In this document: in pieces, positions 1 to 9,285 of the stretch
Numbering within the stretch: the stretch's first letter is position 1
How the letters are laid out: every line of letters starts with the position of its first letter
From: Biscogniauxia marginata
Taxonomy: Eukaryota > Ascomycota > Sordariomycetes > Xylariales > Xylariaceae
Direction of reading: 5' to 3'
DNA length: 64,000 bases
Assembly (NCBI GenBank): GCA_022695795.1
Contig: MU404069.1
Location: 248,001-312,000 of the forward strand
Translations under genes and position numbers: made by a program
The notes under the pieces: generated by a model
What the model saw: the letters and a program-made list of their open reading frames with translations, nothing else
Databases searched by the model: none
Told to the model about the DNA's origin: nothing

Positions 1-1215
1 CCGGGAGAGCTACGGGAGTCTGTCTGGAGCTTCGCACTCACGCCCTACGAGGACCTCGATAATCTCTATGCCCTGGACCAGCGTTATGCAAGACCAGGAC
101 AAACTGCACCACTGCGTGTCGCAGTAGGCTTACTTCTTACGTGTCGAGCGATTTATATCGAAGCCTTTCTCGTCCCCTTTCAAAACATCCCAATAGCGAT
201 CTTTGATGGGGACCGCGAGGATGTGCCACCCCCAAACCCACTTCAGTGTACATCCACAAATTGGACACAGCTGCGCAAGTTAAAGCCTTGGCAATTCGCT
301 CAGATCTCCTCTGTAGAGTTGACTGTGCAGCAGGTCATGCTGGAAGGTGGTAAGTTTAGCTTGGAGAGGACGCTATAGGAATTGCAGAGAAATTGCACGA
401 CCTAACTGACTGCGTTTATAGGTGCTATCGAACGAGCATCTCGCTTAGTTGGGGGCAAAAGTCGACACGCCGGATATGAGGCTAGAAATTTCACAATTGC
501 AGGCTATGCATCCTTTGCAGAGCCTAAGGATCTCACATCTGCTCAAAACCTTGGTGACAATGAAAACAAGGCACTGCCCATGGACAATATTCTTGTGGGC
601 AAGAAGATCACACATTTGACTATACGCATGTCACGCACCGACTGGTGGACATGGTCAACTGACCCTCGATATGAACAACAAGACCCTTCCAAACGACTCC
701 GTCTCGAACCAATGATCAATACAACCTTGGCCACGTTTTCAGCTATGGGGGCCGGTTACCAGGCACGCAGAGCAGGACAGGATCCCGACTTCGAACTTGA
801 TGATTTCGAAAAGCAAGGACGTTGGGGCATGCACTTTGCAGAGTTTTTTCCAGACCTCCAAACACTTGAGCTGGTACTAGAGACATTCGCACCGAAGCAA
901 GATCAGCTCGAGTCGGTTGTAGAGTGTGCTAAACTTTGGACGTTTCCGCTCAAAGACGGGCACCACTTGAGATGGAACGGCAAACCAGAGTCGACTATCC
1001 GATGGGAAGGCGCTAGTAGATACCATTATGGTGAGTATACGGCGTGGATCTGGAATTGCAGTAGACGGGAAGCGTCCAGGGACGAGAACGTCCAACTATG
1101 GAGACAAGCACGAGAAAGCAGCGATCAACCTCGCCGTGGACAGGTATTCGTCATGAAGACACTAGTCTTCGAACGACAAAGGAATTCAGACTACGAACCT
1201 CCCTCAGAAGTGTAG
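1..1215 (+). CDS. 2EXR-family hypothetical protein, 5' end missing
   Basis: The reading frame is open from base 1, so the start lies outside the window. Two exons are visible: 1-349 and 422-1215, split by a 72-nt GT-AG intron (350-421) that keeps frame. The first residues read PGELRESVWSFALTPYED, which matches the L-P-x-E-L-R-x-x-I-x-x-x-A-L start of the fungal 2EXR/F-box-like fold, followed by the usual LLLTCRAIYIEA helix. A later DWWTWSTDP stretch is also typical of this large fungal family. Members are mostly uncharacterised; a protein-interaction role is inferred. It runs toward the RiPP-like genes in the same direction, but nothing shows a shared function. About 380 residues are present, so perhaps only 10-40 are missing. 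Confidence 0.8.
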
Positions 1216-1494
1216 TACCTACCACACGCATGAGGGGTGCTGGCATAGGGAGCAATAGGCCTACAGTACTAAAGTAACATGCCATTGTTGTTGATTGCAG
1301 AATGTTTGTTTAGAGATATGAATAACAATGTTTTACAAAATATGAGTGAGCAATATTGATACGAAAAAAAAAACAGGGGAATCCATGTTCGGGAATTTCA
1401 TATACTATCCAGGTATATAACCAGTGTCCACCACAGTTTTGTCTAGCCTTAAGCCCCTAGACCCCCTAGGTACCGTATCAAGTGCATTTTTAAA

Positions 1495-1701
1495 GGGCCT
1501 TTTAAAATTGATTTTTCTTAAGGTGGGTAGTTATAATTTATTACAAAGTTCATTATAACTTGTTTATTTATATATTAAAGTACTTTTTACTAAAATTTCT
1601 AATTTTTAATATTTTATATAAATTAAAAAGCTTTTTTTTAATTATATAATGATTAATAATAACTTATTTATATTTATAACTCTTAGTTTAAAAAAGGGCC
1701 C
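1495..1701. mobile_element. AT-rich element with imperfect terminal inverted repeats (MITE-like candidate)
   Basis: The left edge reads GGGCCTTTTAAAA and the right edge, read on the minus strand, GGGCCCTTTTTTAAA, giving an imperfect inverted terminal repeat about 13-15 bp long. The roughly 200 bp between them is almost pure A/T with no coding capacity. This shape fits a small non-autonomous DNA transposon degraded by RIP-like C-to-T change. No clear target-site duplication was found, so a chance AT-rich spacer is possible. Confidence 0.35.
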
Positions 1702-1860
1702 GTGAAAGCATTAAGTAGTAATTACCTTATAATATAAACTAGAAAGGTAAGTTGACGTTAACGGGCTATTAACGGCCGTAAAAGATTTGTCAAGTGATTC
1801 AAGGTTTCAATACAGCCACGATAAATAAACTTGGTGGCTGCAGTTCAATTGGGTTCGCTC

Positions 1861-1868
1861 TATATAAG
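1861..1868 (+). promoter_or_regulatory. TATA-like box upstream of the MFS exporter
   Basis: TATATAAG stands 173 bases before the ATG at 2034, followed by a pyrimidine/adenine-rich leader with several CAA and CACA stretches typical of fungal 5' UTRs. Position and sequence fit a TATA box; no transcript evidence is available. Confidence 0.4.
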
Positions 1869-2033
1869 CCTCTACACCGACCTATCCTCTACAACAATCT
1901 TACATGCTCAGGTTGCTAATCAAATTCCCCATCACACTTTACGACAATTCAGCTATTTACATCTTGGCATGTGCCAGATTGCGAGTCCAACGAGTATATT
2001 GTGACTTCTTATTCAACTCTCAACTCTAGGACC

Positions 2034-3638
2034 ATGGATACGTCCCTACCTGACGACTTGGACAAAAGTCCCCTTGCAATGGCGCATGAGACTGACCTAG
2101 TTCAGTACGAATATCTGACATTCTCGACTGACTTGTCAGGTCTCATGCGTGACGCTGCAGCTCAAGACAAGACGAAATCCGAAAATATATCCCACGGTCC
2201 ATCTAGGCCGCCTTTCCCTTCCTTGACACAGTATTCCGACCCTCAAAGCTGGTCCCCTCGGCGCAAGGCGTTTGTTACTTGGCTATCGTGCTTCTCAACC
2301 TTTGTCACGACATACACTCCAGGGGCTTACGCGGCTGGCCTGCCCCAATACAAAGCGGAATGGGGTATAAGCGACATAGAGGTCTACGCTGGCATCACTG
2401 TGTTTACGATACTCTTTGCCTTGGCGCCTATGTTTCTAGCTTCGTTCTCCGAGCTGATGGGTCGGCGGCCACTCTTCCTAGTCGCCGGGGTTGTCTATGT
2501 CATAAGCCAGATCGGCTCTGGCGTGACAGCATCGTTTGCAGGCCTACTCGTCACTAGAGCGCTTGCTGGAATTTCTTGCTCAGTCTTCAGCACAGTAGTG
2601 GGAGGTGTCATCAGCGATATATACAAGACTAAGGACCGCAACACTGCCATGGCAATTTTTTCTGGCGCCGCACTCTGCGGAACGGGAATCGGGCCCTTGG
2701 TGTCGGGGGTCATTACGGAGCATCTGAGCTGGCGATGGATATACTATGTTCAAACGATAAGCTGTGGCATTGTCGTGATTGCACTATTCGCCTTCTTTCC
2801 CGAGACTCGCGGGAGCGTATTACTGAGCCGAAAGGCCGAGGCGCTCAACACCTGGTGCAGTAGTATCCAAGACTCATCAACCCCCGGCCGTGTGCATTGG
2901 AAAGTCGCAGGCGACGAAGAACGCCAGTCTCTTGGTCGCATAGTCAAGACGTCGTTCCAACGTCCGATCCACCTTCTCTTCACGGAGAGCGTCGTTTTTT
3001 GGTTCTCTTTGTGGATGAGTTTTGCCTGGTCGATTTTGTACTTGACCTTTGAGGCCATTCCACTGATATTCGGGAGAGCATATGGCTTCTCCTCACAAGC
3101 GAGTGGGTTTGTCTTTGCAGCTACCGCCGTGGCGTCTGTGATCGGTACCGTGGCCGCAATCGAACAGGAAACGCTGGTCACCAGCTCTACCTCATGGTTT
3201 TCGACCCTGGTCCCTACCGGTCGGCCCGAAGCGCGTCTCACATTTGCCTGCGTCCAAAGCCTCCTTTTACCTATTGGACTGTTCTGGCTCGGCGGTACTG
3301 CAAGACCTTCGATCCCGTGGATCGTTCCTGCGCTATCGATCGGTTCTATAACCCTGGGAATCTTCAGCGTCTACCTTAGCGTTTTCAACTACCTCGCAGA
3401 TACTTACCACTCTTATGCCAGTTCGGCGATCGCTGCCCAGTCTTTCACCCGAAACGTTTTTGCCGCATTCTTGCCATTGGCCATCAAACCTATGTTGGAT
3501 TCTTCACTACAAATCGTAGGTACTGGGTCCCTTTTGGGTGCCATTGGCTTGTTGCTTAGTGCTGTTCCTTGGGTGCTCGTTTTATGGGGCCCTCAAATTC
3601 GCAAGCGAAGCCGGTTTGCTACGGTAGATGTATCCTAA
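2034..3638 (+). CDS. MFS transporter, DHA1 drug:H+ antiporter type (putative peptide exporter)
   Basis: A 534-residue, single-exon membrane carrier. The frame stays open further upstream, but the first in-frame ATG is at 2034 in a good context (ACCATGG). Residues 1-75 are a polar cytosolic tail; the SWSPRRKAF motif (72-80) leads into the first of about 12 hydrophobic segments. The loop after segment 2 carries the MFS motif A form ELMGRRPLF, and FFPETRG closes the first half, both typical of the DHA1 family that exports drugs, polyamines and secondary metabolites at the plasma membrane. The pair R-P-E-A-R-L...QS-LLPIGLFW is also characteristic. It lies about 1.9 kb from the repeat precursor and 3.5 kb from the UstYa gene, so export of the mature cyclic peptide or self-protection is the likely role. 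That role is inferred from context, not from sequence. Confidence 0.88.
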   Translation: MDTSLPDDLDKSPLAMAHETDLVQYEYLTFSTDLSGLMRDAAAQDKTKSENISHGPSRPPFPSLTQYSDPQSWSPRRKAFVTWLSCFSTFVTTYTPGAYAAGLPQYKAEWGISDIEVYAGITVFTILFALAPMFLASFSELMGRRPLFLVAGVVYVISQIGSGVTASFAGLLVTRALAGISCSVFSTVVGGVISDIYKTKDRNTAMAIFSGAALCGTGIGPLVSGVITEHLSWRWIYYVQTISCGIVVIALFAFFPETRGSVLLSRKAEALNTWCSSIQDSSTPGRVHWKVAGDEERQSLGRIVKTSFQRPIHLLFTESVVFWFSLWMSFAWSILYLTFEAIPLIFGRAYGFSSQASGFVFAATAVASVIGTVAAIEQETLVTSSTSWFSTLVPTGRPEARLTFACVQSLLLPIGLFWLGGTARPSIPWIVPALSIGSITLGIFSVYLSVFNYLADTYHSYASSAIAAQSFTRNVFAAFLPLAIKPMLDSSLQIVGTGSLLGAIGLLLSAVPWVLVLWGPQIRKRSRFATVDVS

Positions 3639-5541
3639 CTTACAAGCTGAGGCTAGGTATATGTTTATCTATTCTTGTCAATAATATCTCCCGTTGAAGG
3701 ATTATGTATCAACTGTGACGACTGGAAACAATAGAAACAACAGGATATGGCTTGTATTCACTATAGCAAAGGGGGACAAAAGAGCAATAGCCATGGGGGC
3801 ACGTAACTCACACTCATATGTATTTAGCTGTGTAAATGGCCCTAAGAACCATTCTAGATTTACTCTCCTTCCCTGCATTTAGTATTTTCGTTCATAAACT
3901 AGGAAACTATGCATTTTCTTCGATCCACCTGCGTTGCCGTGACATCAACACATTTGGTTGATGATCCCATTCTCGTAGACCATTGGCCCCCCTCTGTCTG
4001 CGGCTCTTTACATGTTTTTACCCAAATAATCTGGATCATTGTCCTATAGGTGTTGGTTTACCGATAAATGCCCACATCAGAGGAAGCATAATGTGACTAA
4101 ATCCTAGCTTTGCTCGATTTGTCAGAAAAGGGGTTAAATCAAGGGCGGAAATATTAGCTGTCGATGTGCGGGGCGTATAACGTCGCTACAAGAACACACT
4201 CCCTGAAAATATCCTACACCCACCAGAAGAGAGAGACAGCACACAACACAATACATGCGTAACCACACCAATAACTGAACTCACTAGTATATGACACCAT
4301 TCTACATTGAGTATGTATCATAGAGAGATCCCTTACAGATGCTGAATATATTCATTCATCAAACTGACAGCCAAGGAGGAACTGTCATATTGGCGGCGAG
4401 ACCGACGATCCATGACCTTGTGTCTCAACTTCCACCTGCTACAGTGGATGGATGGATGAATGAAATTGAGACCCTTGCTTAGATCTGGCCCTTCATGTTA
4501 CTAGCTCATTGGATACGAGATGAAGAAGATGGCGGTTCAAATCTCATCTCAAAGGTCTAGATTCTAGTGCAACTGGTTAGAAACCTGCACTCATGTCGTA
4601 CAGGTTTATGAAGGTGTCATGATAGTGTATAAACATGTTTTCTTCATTGGTCAGTGGTAGATGGATAAATGGGGTGCGTGACACCGTCAGCATCACCTTA
4701 GATCTGTACATCTTACCGGGCCATAATCTTTCGGAATCCGATTCGCTACACACTAGTACAAAGTATGTAGTTGCATTCTAAGACCGTCATGGACCGCAAT
4801 GACGACGTGAGCATGGCTTATGCTGTACACAACTACTAGAACTACTTACATGGGTTTTTGATAGTTCGCTGATCCTATTATAGTATGTGCTTGCGGAAGG
4901 TTCTTCTCATTGGTTGACAGAAGAGTGCGGCTCGGCGGTATCGCTATCCAATTGGTATATAAAACTACCCTGGATCATCGCCGCTAGTACAGTGGCGTTT
5001 GGTAAATGTTTAAGCACATAAAAAAAGCAGAACTTTTAACTTATTTTCTAATAACTCTCATACGTGATATAATAATCATGATATTTAATCTTTAAAATTT
5101 GATAATCAATTAATTTATTTAAACTATAAGTTATTTTATAAGTATCTGCTTTAGACTGCCGTGCAAAGCGCAGCAAAATATGTCAGTTTACATATTAAAC
5201 TTATTAATATCAACTTATAAAGAGTCTGTTACGACAAAGGCCGTGGTTAATTTAAACAGTATTGTATAAGTACTAGGCATGGTTCAGCCGTAAGAAGTTG
5301 TTCCTATATGTCTGGATATGCTTAGATTGGTCATTGCTAAAGAGAGTTGCTATCTAGAGTTTTAATGAGCGTGCGTCTGTGACAGAGTTGTTCTCGTTTT
5401 GTGCCTTGAACTAGAGACCGGCTATATCCAACCAAATGACAAGGAAACAATAGCAAGGAACCTAATGTTTAGTGTAGCTCGCCTGACTTATTTTCATTCC
5501 TCCTGTACCAAGGCAGGCATGATGCATCAGTTTAACACCGA
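3639..5541. other. Intergenic between exporter and precursor
   Basis: No convincing gene. The exporter (+) and precursor (-) converge on this stretch. It contains an AT-rich patch with inverted ends at 5027-5149, a short GGAT/GAAT repeat run near 4446-4464, and a decayed Pol III-like pair of boxes near 4502-4544 (see rejected items). Otherwise I see nothing recognisable. Confidence 0.5.
5027..5149. mobile_element. Second AT-rich patch with terminal inverted repeats (MITE-like candidate)
   Basis: The left end reads AAAGCAGAACTTTTAACTTAT and its partner at the right end, on the minus strand, AAAGCAGATACTTATAAAATA, so the outer 8 bp match exactly and the following bases match with small gaps. 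The 123-bp interior is A/T-rich and non-coding. This suggests a small RIP-degraded inverted-repeat element, separate in sequence from the one at 1495-1701. No target duplication was confirmed. Confidence 0.35.
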
Positions 5542-5919
5542 TCACTTCCCCACGGCTTCAGCACCGTCAACATAGCTCTTGACAAAATTGCTCCAGGCAG
5601 CGCCGTTCCAGTTATTTTCGTCACGCTTGACATCCTCGGCCCCGTCAACGTAGCTCTTGACGAAGTTGCTCCAGGCGGCCGCGTTCCAGTTCTCATCACG
5701 CTTGGCAGTCTCAGCTACATCAACGTAGCTCTTAACGAAGTTACTCCAAGCAGCTGCATTCCAGTTTTCCACATCGGGCTTGGCTACGGCTTCAGCCGCT
5801 ATATGAGGTTATCAGTTCATACATCGATCTTGAGAATAGGTAGAAGAAGACTTACGGATGGCAGTAGCCGAGATTGCGAGAGCCTGAAAAAGGACGGGGA
5901 GAGCAATCATGATCTGCAT
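5542..5919 (-). CDS. Kex2-processed repeat precursor peptide (dikaritin/UstA-like RiPP precursor)
   Basis: Two exons on the minus strand: 5919-5856 and 5798-5542, split by a 57-nt intron (GTAAGT donor, ATATAG acceptor), giving 106 residues. The ATG at 5919 has a CACC context. Exon 1 is a signal peptide (residues 1-21: hydrophobic LPVLFQALAISATA core). The rest is three near-identical blocks of 25-26 residues starting at residues 32, 57 and 82. Each contains W-N-(A/G)-A-A-W-S-N-F-V-K-S-Y-V-D; blocks 1 and 2 end in Lys-Arg (54-55 and 79-80), the Kex2 cleavage signal of the Golgi. Block 3 has an extra Asn and ends in Gly-Lys at the C terminus. Signal peptide + tandem cores + KR spacers is the hallmark of ustiloxin, asperipin and phomopsin-type precursors, and a UstYa gene is its divergent neighbour. 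The core sequence is not one I recognise. The mature peptide's bioactivity is unknown. Confidence 0.87.
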
Positions 5920-7121
5920 GGTGAAGGTGTTTGTGTTGAGTCTGTTGATGATAAATACAAGAGCTAATAAGTAAAATATTCCAGCAAGGTGAGGAGCTGT
6001 GACTAGATCTTCGAACAAAAATGTGAGATTCTAGAGAAATGGATGATAGAGAGTATTGCCTTTCTCTATTTATAATCACTGAGACGTGAGATTCTCTATG
6101 CATCCGCACACCGGCCCCAAGGTGCTAGTCAACTAGACTTCTTCTTGTCTCGCCGGTCCAATTCATTCTTTACAATATACCGTTGTACGGTAATCGGAAG
6201 TTCATCCGTCTATCTTCGCTTCTAGAGCATGCTTCGTACTACATACAGATCATGTAGTCATCTGGCCACCGTTAGTATATGCAGAGGTAGACTCTAGTCA
6301 TGCGTTCCGTGGAGTCTGGAACTCTGAGTTTTGAGCAACAAGGTCTTTTGCACGCCTAGATTCATCTGCGGGTTCTACTGCATATGAATTCTGGACAATG
6401 TGGCGGTCTGAAGAAACGTCCATTGGCACATCTTTGCCGCCATAAATTCTCCATCATCGGAGGTCATCCGCCTTCATCGGGCGAGAACCATCATCTCACT
6501 ATCTCAAACTTCTACGGCCGAGATCAGCGGTTAACGTGCGGGGTTGCTGCAAACAATTGTACTCTCCTGTAGGCCAGATCTTTCCTCTACTGCAATGACG
6601 ATTGGCCGTAGATACTTTGATGCCGAGTGATATGCATTGGGAATGAGTCGGCCTGCTTGTGTGATAGACTGTGATTACCCATTCTGTGGCCATCATTCCG
6701 GCTCGAGATGACAATCTAGAACCATAAACATATCCTATGGACATGCCAGGTAATTGGACGCATAAGGTGATGTTCTATCCATGACGAAGGTGCATACTCC
6801 CCCCCATATTAATGCCGCATACGTGTCTAAGGGGCCATGAATAAATGATATTGTATTCTCTCTACGATCAAGTTTTTAGTCTTAGACCCTTCTAGAATCA
6901 TTATCCAGGCTCAGACAAGCTCGAGCAAAGTGAAGAGTATTTCATTAACTTCACCCGAAGCCCCGGGATACTTATTCTCTCAAGCTCCTCCTTCATCAAG
7001 ATTTTTCCTTCAAGCTGTCGTTTCTTGTCCTCCCCCAATTCAAAGACTATCCTGTCTTCACGGTTATATCATGTCTCGTAGTAAATCTTTACATTCTTTC
7101 TTAGCCATTGTCTGGCAAAAG
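5920..7121. promoter_or_regulatory. Shared divergent promoter region of precursor and UstYa genes
   Basis: About 1.2 kb separates the two divergently transcribed RiPP genes. It holds the precursor TATA box (6067-6074) and the C/T-rich leader of the UstYa gene (about 6950-7060). The only ORFs are short and unsupported. A head-to-head arrangement allows co-induction of substrate and enzyme; no transcription-factor site can be named with confidence. Confidence 0.5.
6067..6074 (-). promoter_or_regulatory. TATA box of the precursor gene
   Basis: On the minus strand the sequence is TATAAATA, 148 bases before the precursor ATG at 5919. A strong TATA box fits a highly expressed, inducible small secreted-peptide gene. 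Confidence 0.5.
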
Positions 7122-8153
7122 ATGGCACCAACTTCTTACCAACCTATCGAGGGTAAGGAAAGTGATTCTGGGCGAGATTCAAGCAGAGAGAGTTACAGTG
7201 AGGAAGAAGGGCTTCTTCTCAGGGAGCAGCCGCTTATAACACCGCGGCGATCGTTCTGCAACGGTAACTTACGTCTCCTCTTTGAGGCTGCCCTGCTGCT
7301 CGCCTCGCTTATGGCTCTTGCTGTAACATTATATTACCGACCGTCGTTGTATAAACGACAGCAGGAATGCGGCAGATTGCTTGGACAATGGTGTATGTTC
7401 ATCTTTTTCATTTTTCGAGCACACATCGAGCACTATGCCAGCCCAACCTCACTCGAATGCTGACAGAATAAGTGCCGGATGCCGAGCAAGGTGTAGAGTA
7501 CGAAGTACAGCGCTTCAGGGGTAGCTTTGGCCTCAAGACCCCCTATACTGGCATTGGACCCGAGGTTGATGCGGCCTGGGATAACATAACCGATGGTACA
7601 GTCAGCCCCCTCACTTTCAGCCTCATCTAAGACGGTCTGGTAATAATGACAATCAGGTCCCGTAGGTGGCGCCATCGGTATAACTAAGGAGCAGTGGGAA
7701 GCTGTCAATGAGTATCACGAATATCCTGTCCTCCTAGACAAGGACCACGGTACCGGACAGTATCTCGCGAGCTTAGACGTGTTCCATCAACTCCACTGTG
7801 TGGATCTACTGCGCAAGTCGCTTCATCGAGAGTATTACGACAAGCACGAAGGCTCGTTCGCCGGTGCTCCCGAGTCGATCGTACAGGGACACCTGGAACA
7901 TTGCGTGGAGACCTTGCGGCAGACACTCATGTGTCACAGCGATATCAGCTTACTGACGTATAACTGGGTTGAGGGCCGCTCTATGCCGCATCCGAACTTC
8001 AATACCGTCCACACATGCAAGAAATGGGACACTCTCATTGAGTGGAACATGAAACGGGATGTAACGGTTGAGTGGGTGGACGGCGTTGGCAAGAAGATGC
8101 TGAGTCCACCTATAAAACCTAAGAACGTCAAGGGAATGGCAACCCCCCCGTGA
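7122..8153 (+). CDS. UstYa/DUF3328 family peptide-cyclising oxidase
   Basis: Three exons: 7122-7392, 7473-7595 and 7657-8153 (introns of 80 and 61 nt; the first acceptor is AATAAG, preceded by a CTGAC branch site), giving 296 residues. The product has a polar N-terminus, one membrane anchor (about residues 57-80, LLFEAALLLASLMALAVTLYY), then a lumenal domain. It shows the family's two signatures: HQLHC at 175-179 and HLEHC at 210-214, the latter followed by the usual LRQTLMCHSD. A VEYE start of the domain and a W-x-E segment after it are also typical. UstYa proteins catalyse oxidative side-chain cyclisation or chlorination/hydroxylation in fungal RiPP and related pathways, probably using the HxxHC residues as a metal site. 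An in-frame ATG at 7071 would add 17 residues; 7122 was preferred because MAPTSYQPIEG resembles usual family starts. The neighbouring precursor is the likely substrate. Confidence 0.92.
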
Positions 8154-9285
8154 GAGCAAAGACGCATTCATCGTCAGAAAGCGGACTTACGCAGGGCATG
8201 GCTAGATACACCTCCTAATCTTGCAACCATAATTATAGAGATGAGAATGTTAGCAGTTTAGTGGACAGACTTTCAACTCAAGGAGCAAAGTAGACTCCAA
8301 GGATGTTTCTATGGAGTAGGTCTTTGCATTTAACTTTTTAGCTGGGCGAACATTGGCTAGGGGGGTATACGGGGTGGGCAAATTTCAATTAGTAACCGAT
8401 ATCAATCACATCTTTGGGGCACTTCCGTTGTCTATACACATCCAATGACAAGTGGGAGCAGTCCGAAACGCCTCGACAGAAATCCTCAGCAGTTTTCTCT
8501 AATATCTATGGGATTCCCATAAAACCCGTAACTAGGAGTCTAATGATGGATATGTGTACATGGTCACTTAGTGGGACTGTGTTCTGGCCATCTACATAAC
8601 TAATACCTCCTTCGCCACACTTGACAGGGCGACTACATTAACTGGCACACAAGGCGCGGCCAGATGTAGAAAATGGAGAGGTCGCCAACGCAGAGAGCAG
8701 CTTTACTTTTCCAAAGTATAGCGCTATTAAGTATTGGCTTGCTGTGACAGTAGCCTAGCCAAGGAAACAGAGTACGTTGACAGAAACGAAAATTGAGTTC
8801 CTCCATAGCAAGTTGGGTATTAGTGCTCAATGTCCGCGTTTTTCTTACCAACCCTGCATATGGAATTACACTCTTAATTCCAGAGAGCCTCAGTGTTGTA
8901 AACATGCCACGATTATTTCAGTCACGGAAGACAACAACAATCTGGTAGACTTGAAATAATTATACTTGCCCGACGAGGCCATTCTTATGAACGAGTGGCG
9001 CATTTATTTTAGTAACCCGGACCCCGGGGTACTGCGTCTTCCGATTCCGGCCCTCCGATATCCAGGAAGCATCAAAACGGCCCCGCCCCGGCTATTACAT
9101 ACAAGTTGTAGCGCGCACACGGAGTAAACTTCCCCAAACCCACCACGAATCCTTCATCCTCACCATCACACATCATTCGCATAACAACCCTCCCCCACCC
9201 CCCCCAAGTCCCATCGAACAAAGTCCTCACCTTCACCCAATCCCCCCCCCCCCCCCCCTTTTCCATTAGTTCGACATATATATCT
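8154..9285. other. Intergenic between UstYa and GNAT genes
   Basis: No gene is supported; short ORFs near 8414-8960 lack any family resemblance. The last 200 bases before the GNAT start are very C-rich, with runs of C near 9190-9207 and a 17-C tract at 9242-9258. Confidence 0.5.
9242..9258 (+). repeat. 17-nt poly-C tract in the GNAT leader
   Basis: An uninterrupted run of 17 C lies 27 bases before the ATG at 9286, inside a C-rich leader. Such tracts are length-variable and may affect promoter melting or form structures; the assembled length may also be unreliable. Confidence 0.9.

Larger units (their letters stand above)
1216..2033. other. Intergenic: AT-rich island and exporter promoter
   Basis: No gene is seen. 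From about 1495 to 1701 base composition becomes extremely AT-rich (described separately as a possible element). The rest is the presumed promoter and leader of the MFS gene at 2034, including a TATA-like site at 1861 and a short upstream ORF at 1969-2004 (ATG to TGA, 11 codons) that ends 29 bases before the chosen start. Confidence 0.6.

Noticed and set aside
1971..2033. Extended N-terminus for the MFS exporter
   Set aside because: The extension starts at GTG; the first in-frame ATG with a good context is 2034.
4502..4544. tRNA-like pair of Pol III boxes (TAGCTCATTGG then GGTTCAAATCT)
   Set aside because: The spacing between the two boxes is 32 bases, too short for a tRNA, and the T-stem does not pair. 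At best a decayed tRNA-derived fragment.
6930..7121. Extended N-terminus for the UstYa protein
   Set aside because: It begins at GTG within the C/T-rich leader; ATG 7122 (or possibly 7071) is more likely.
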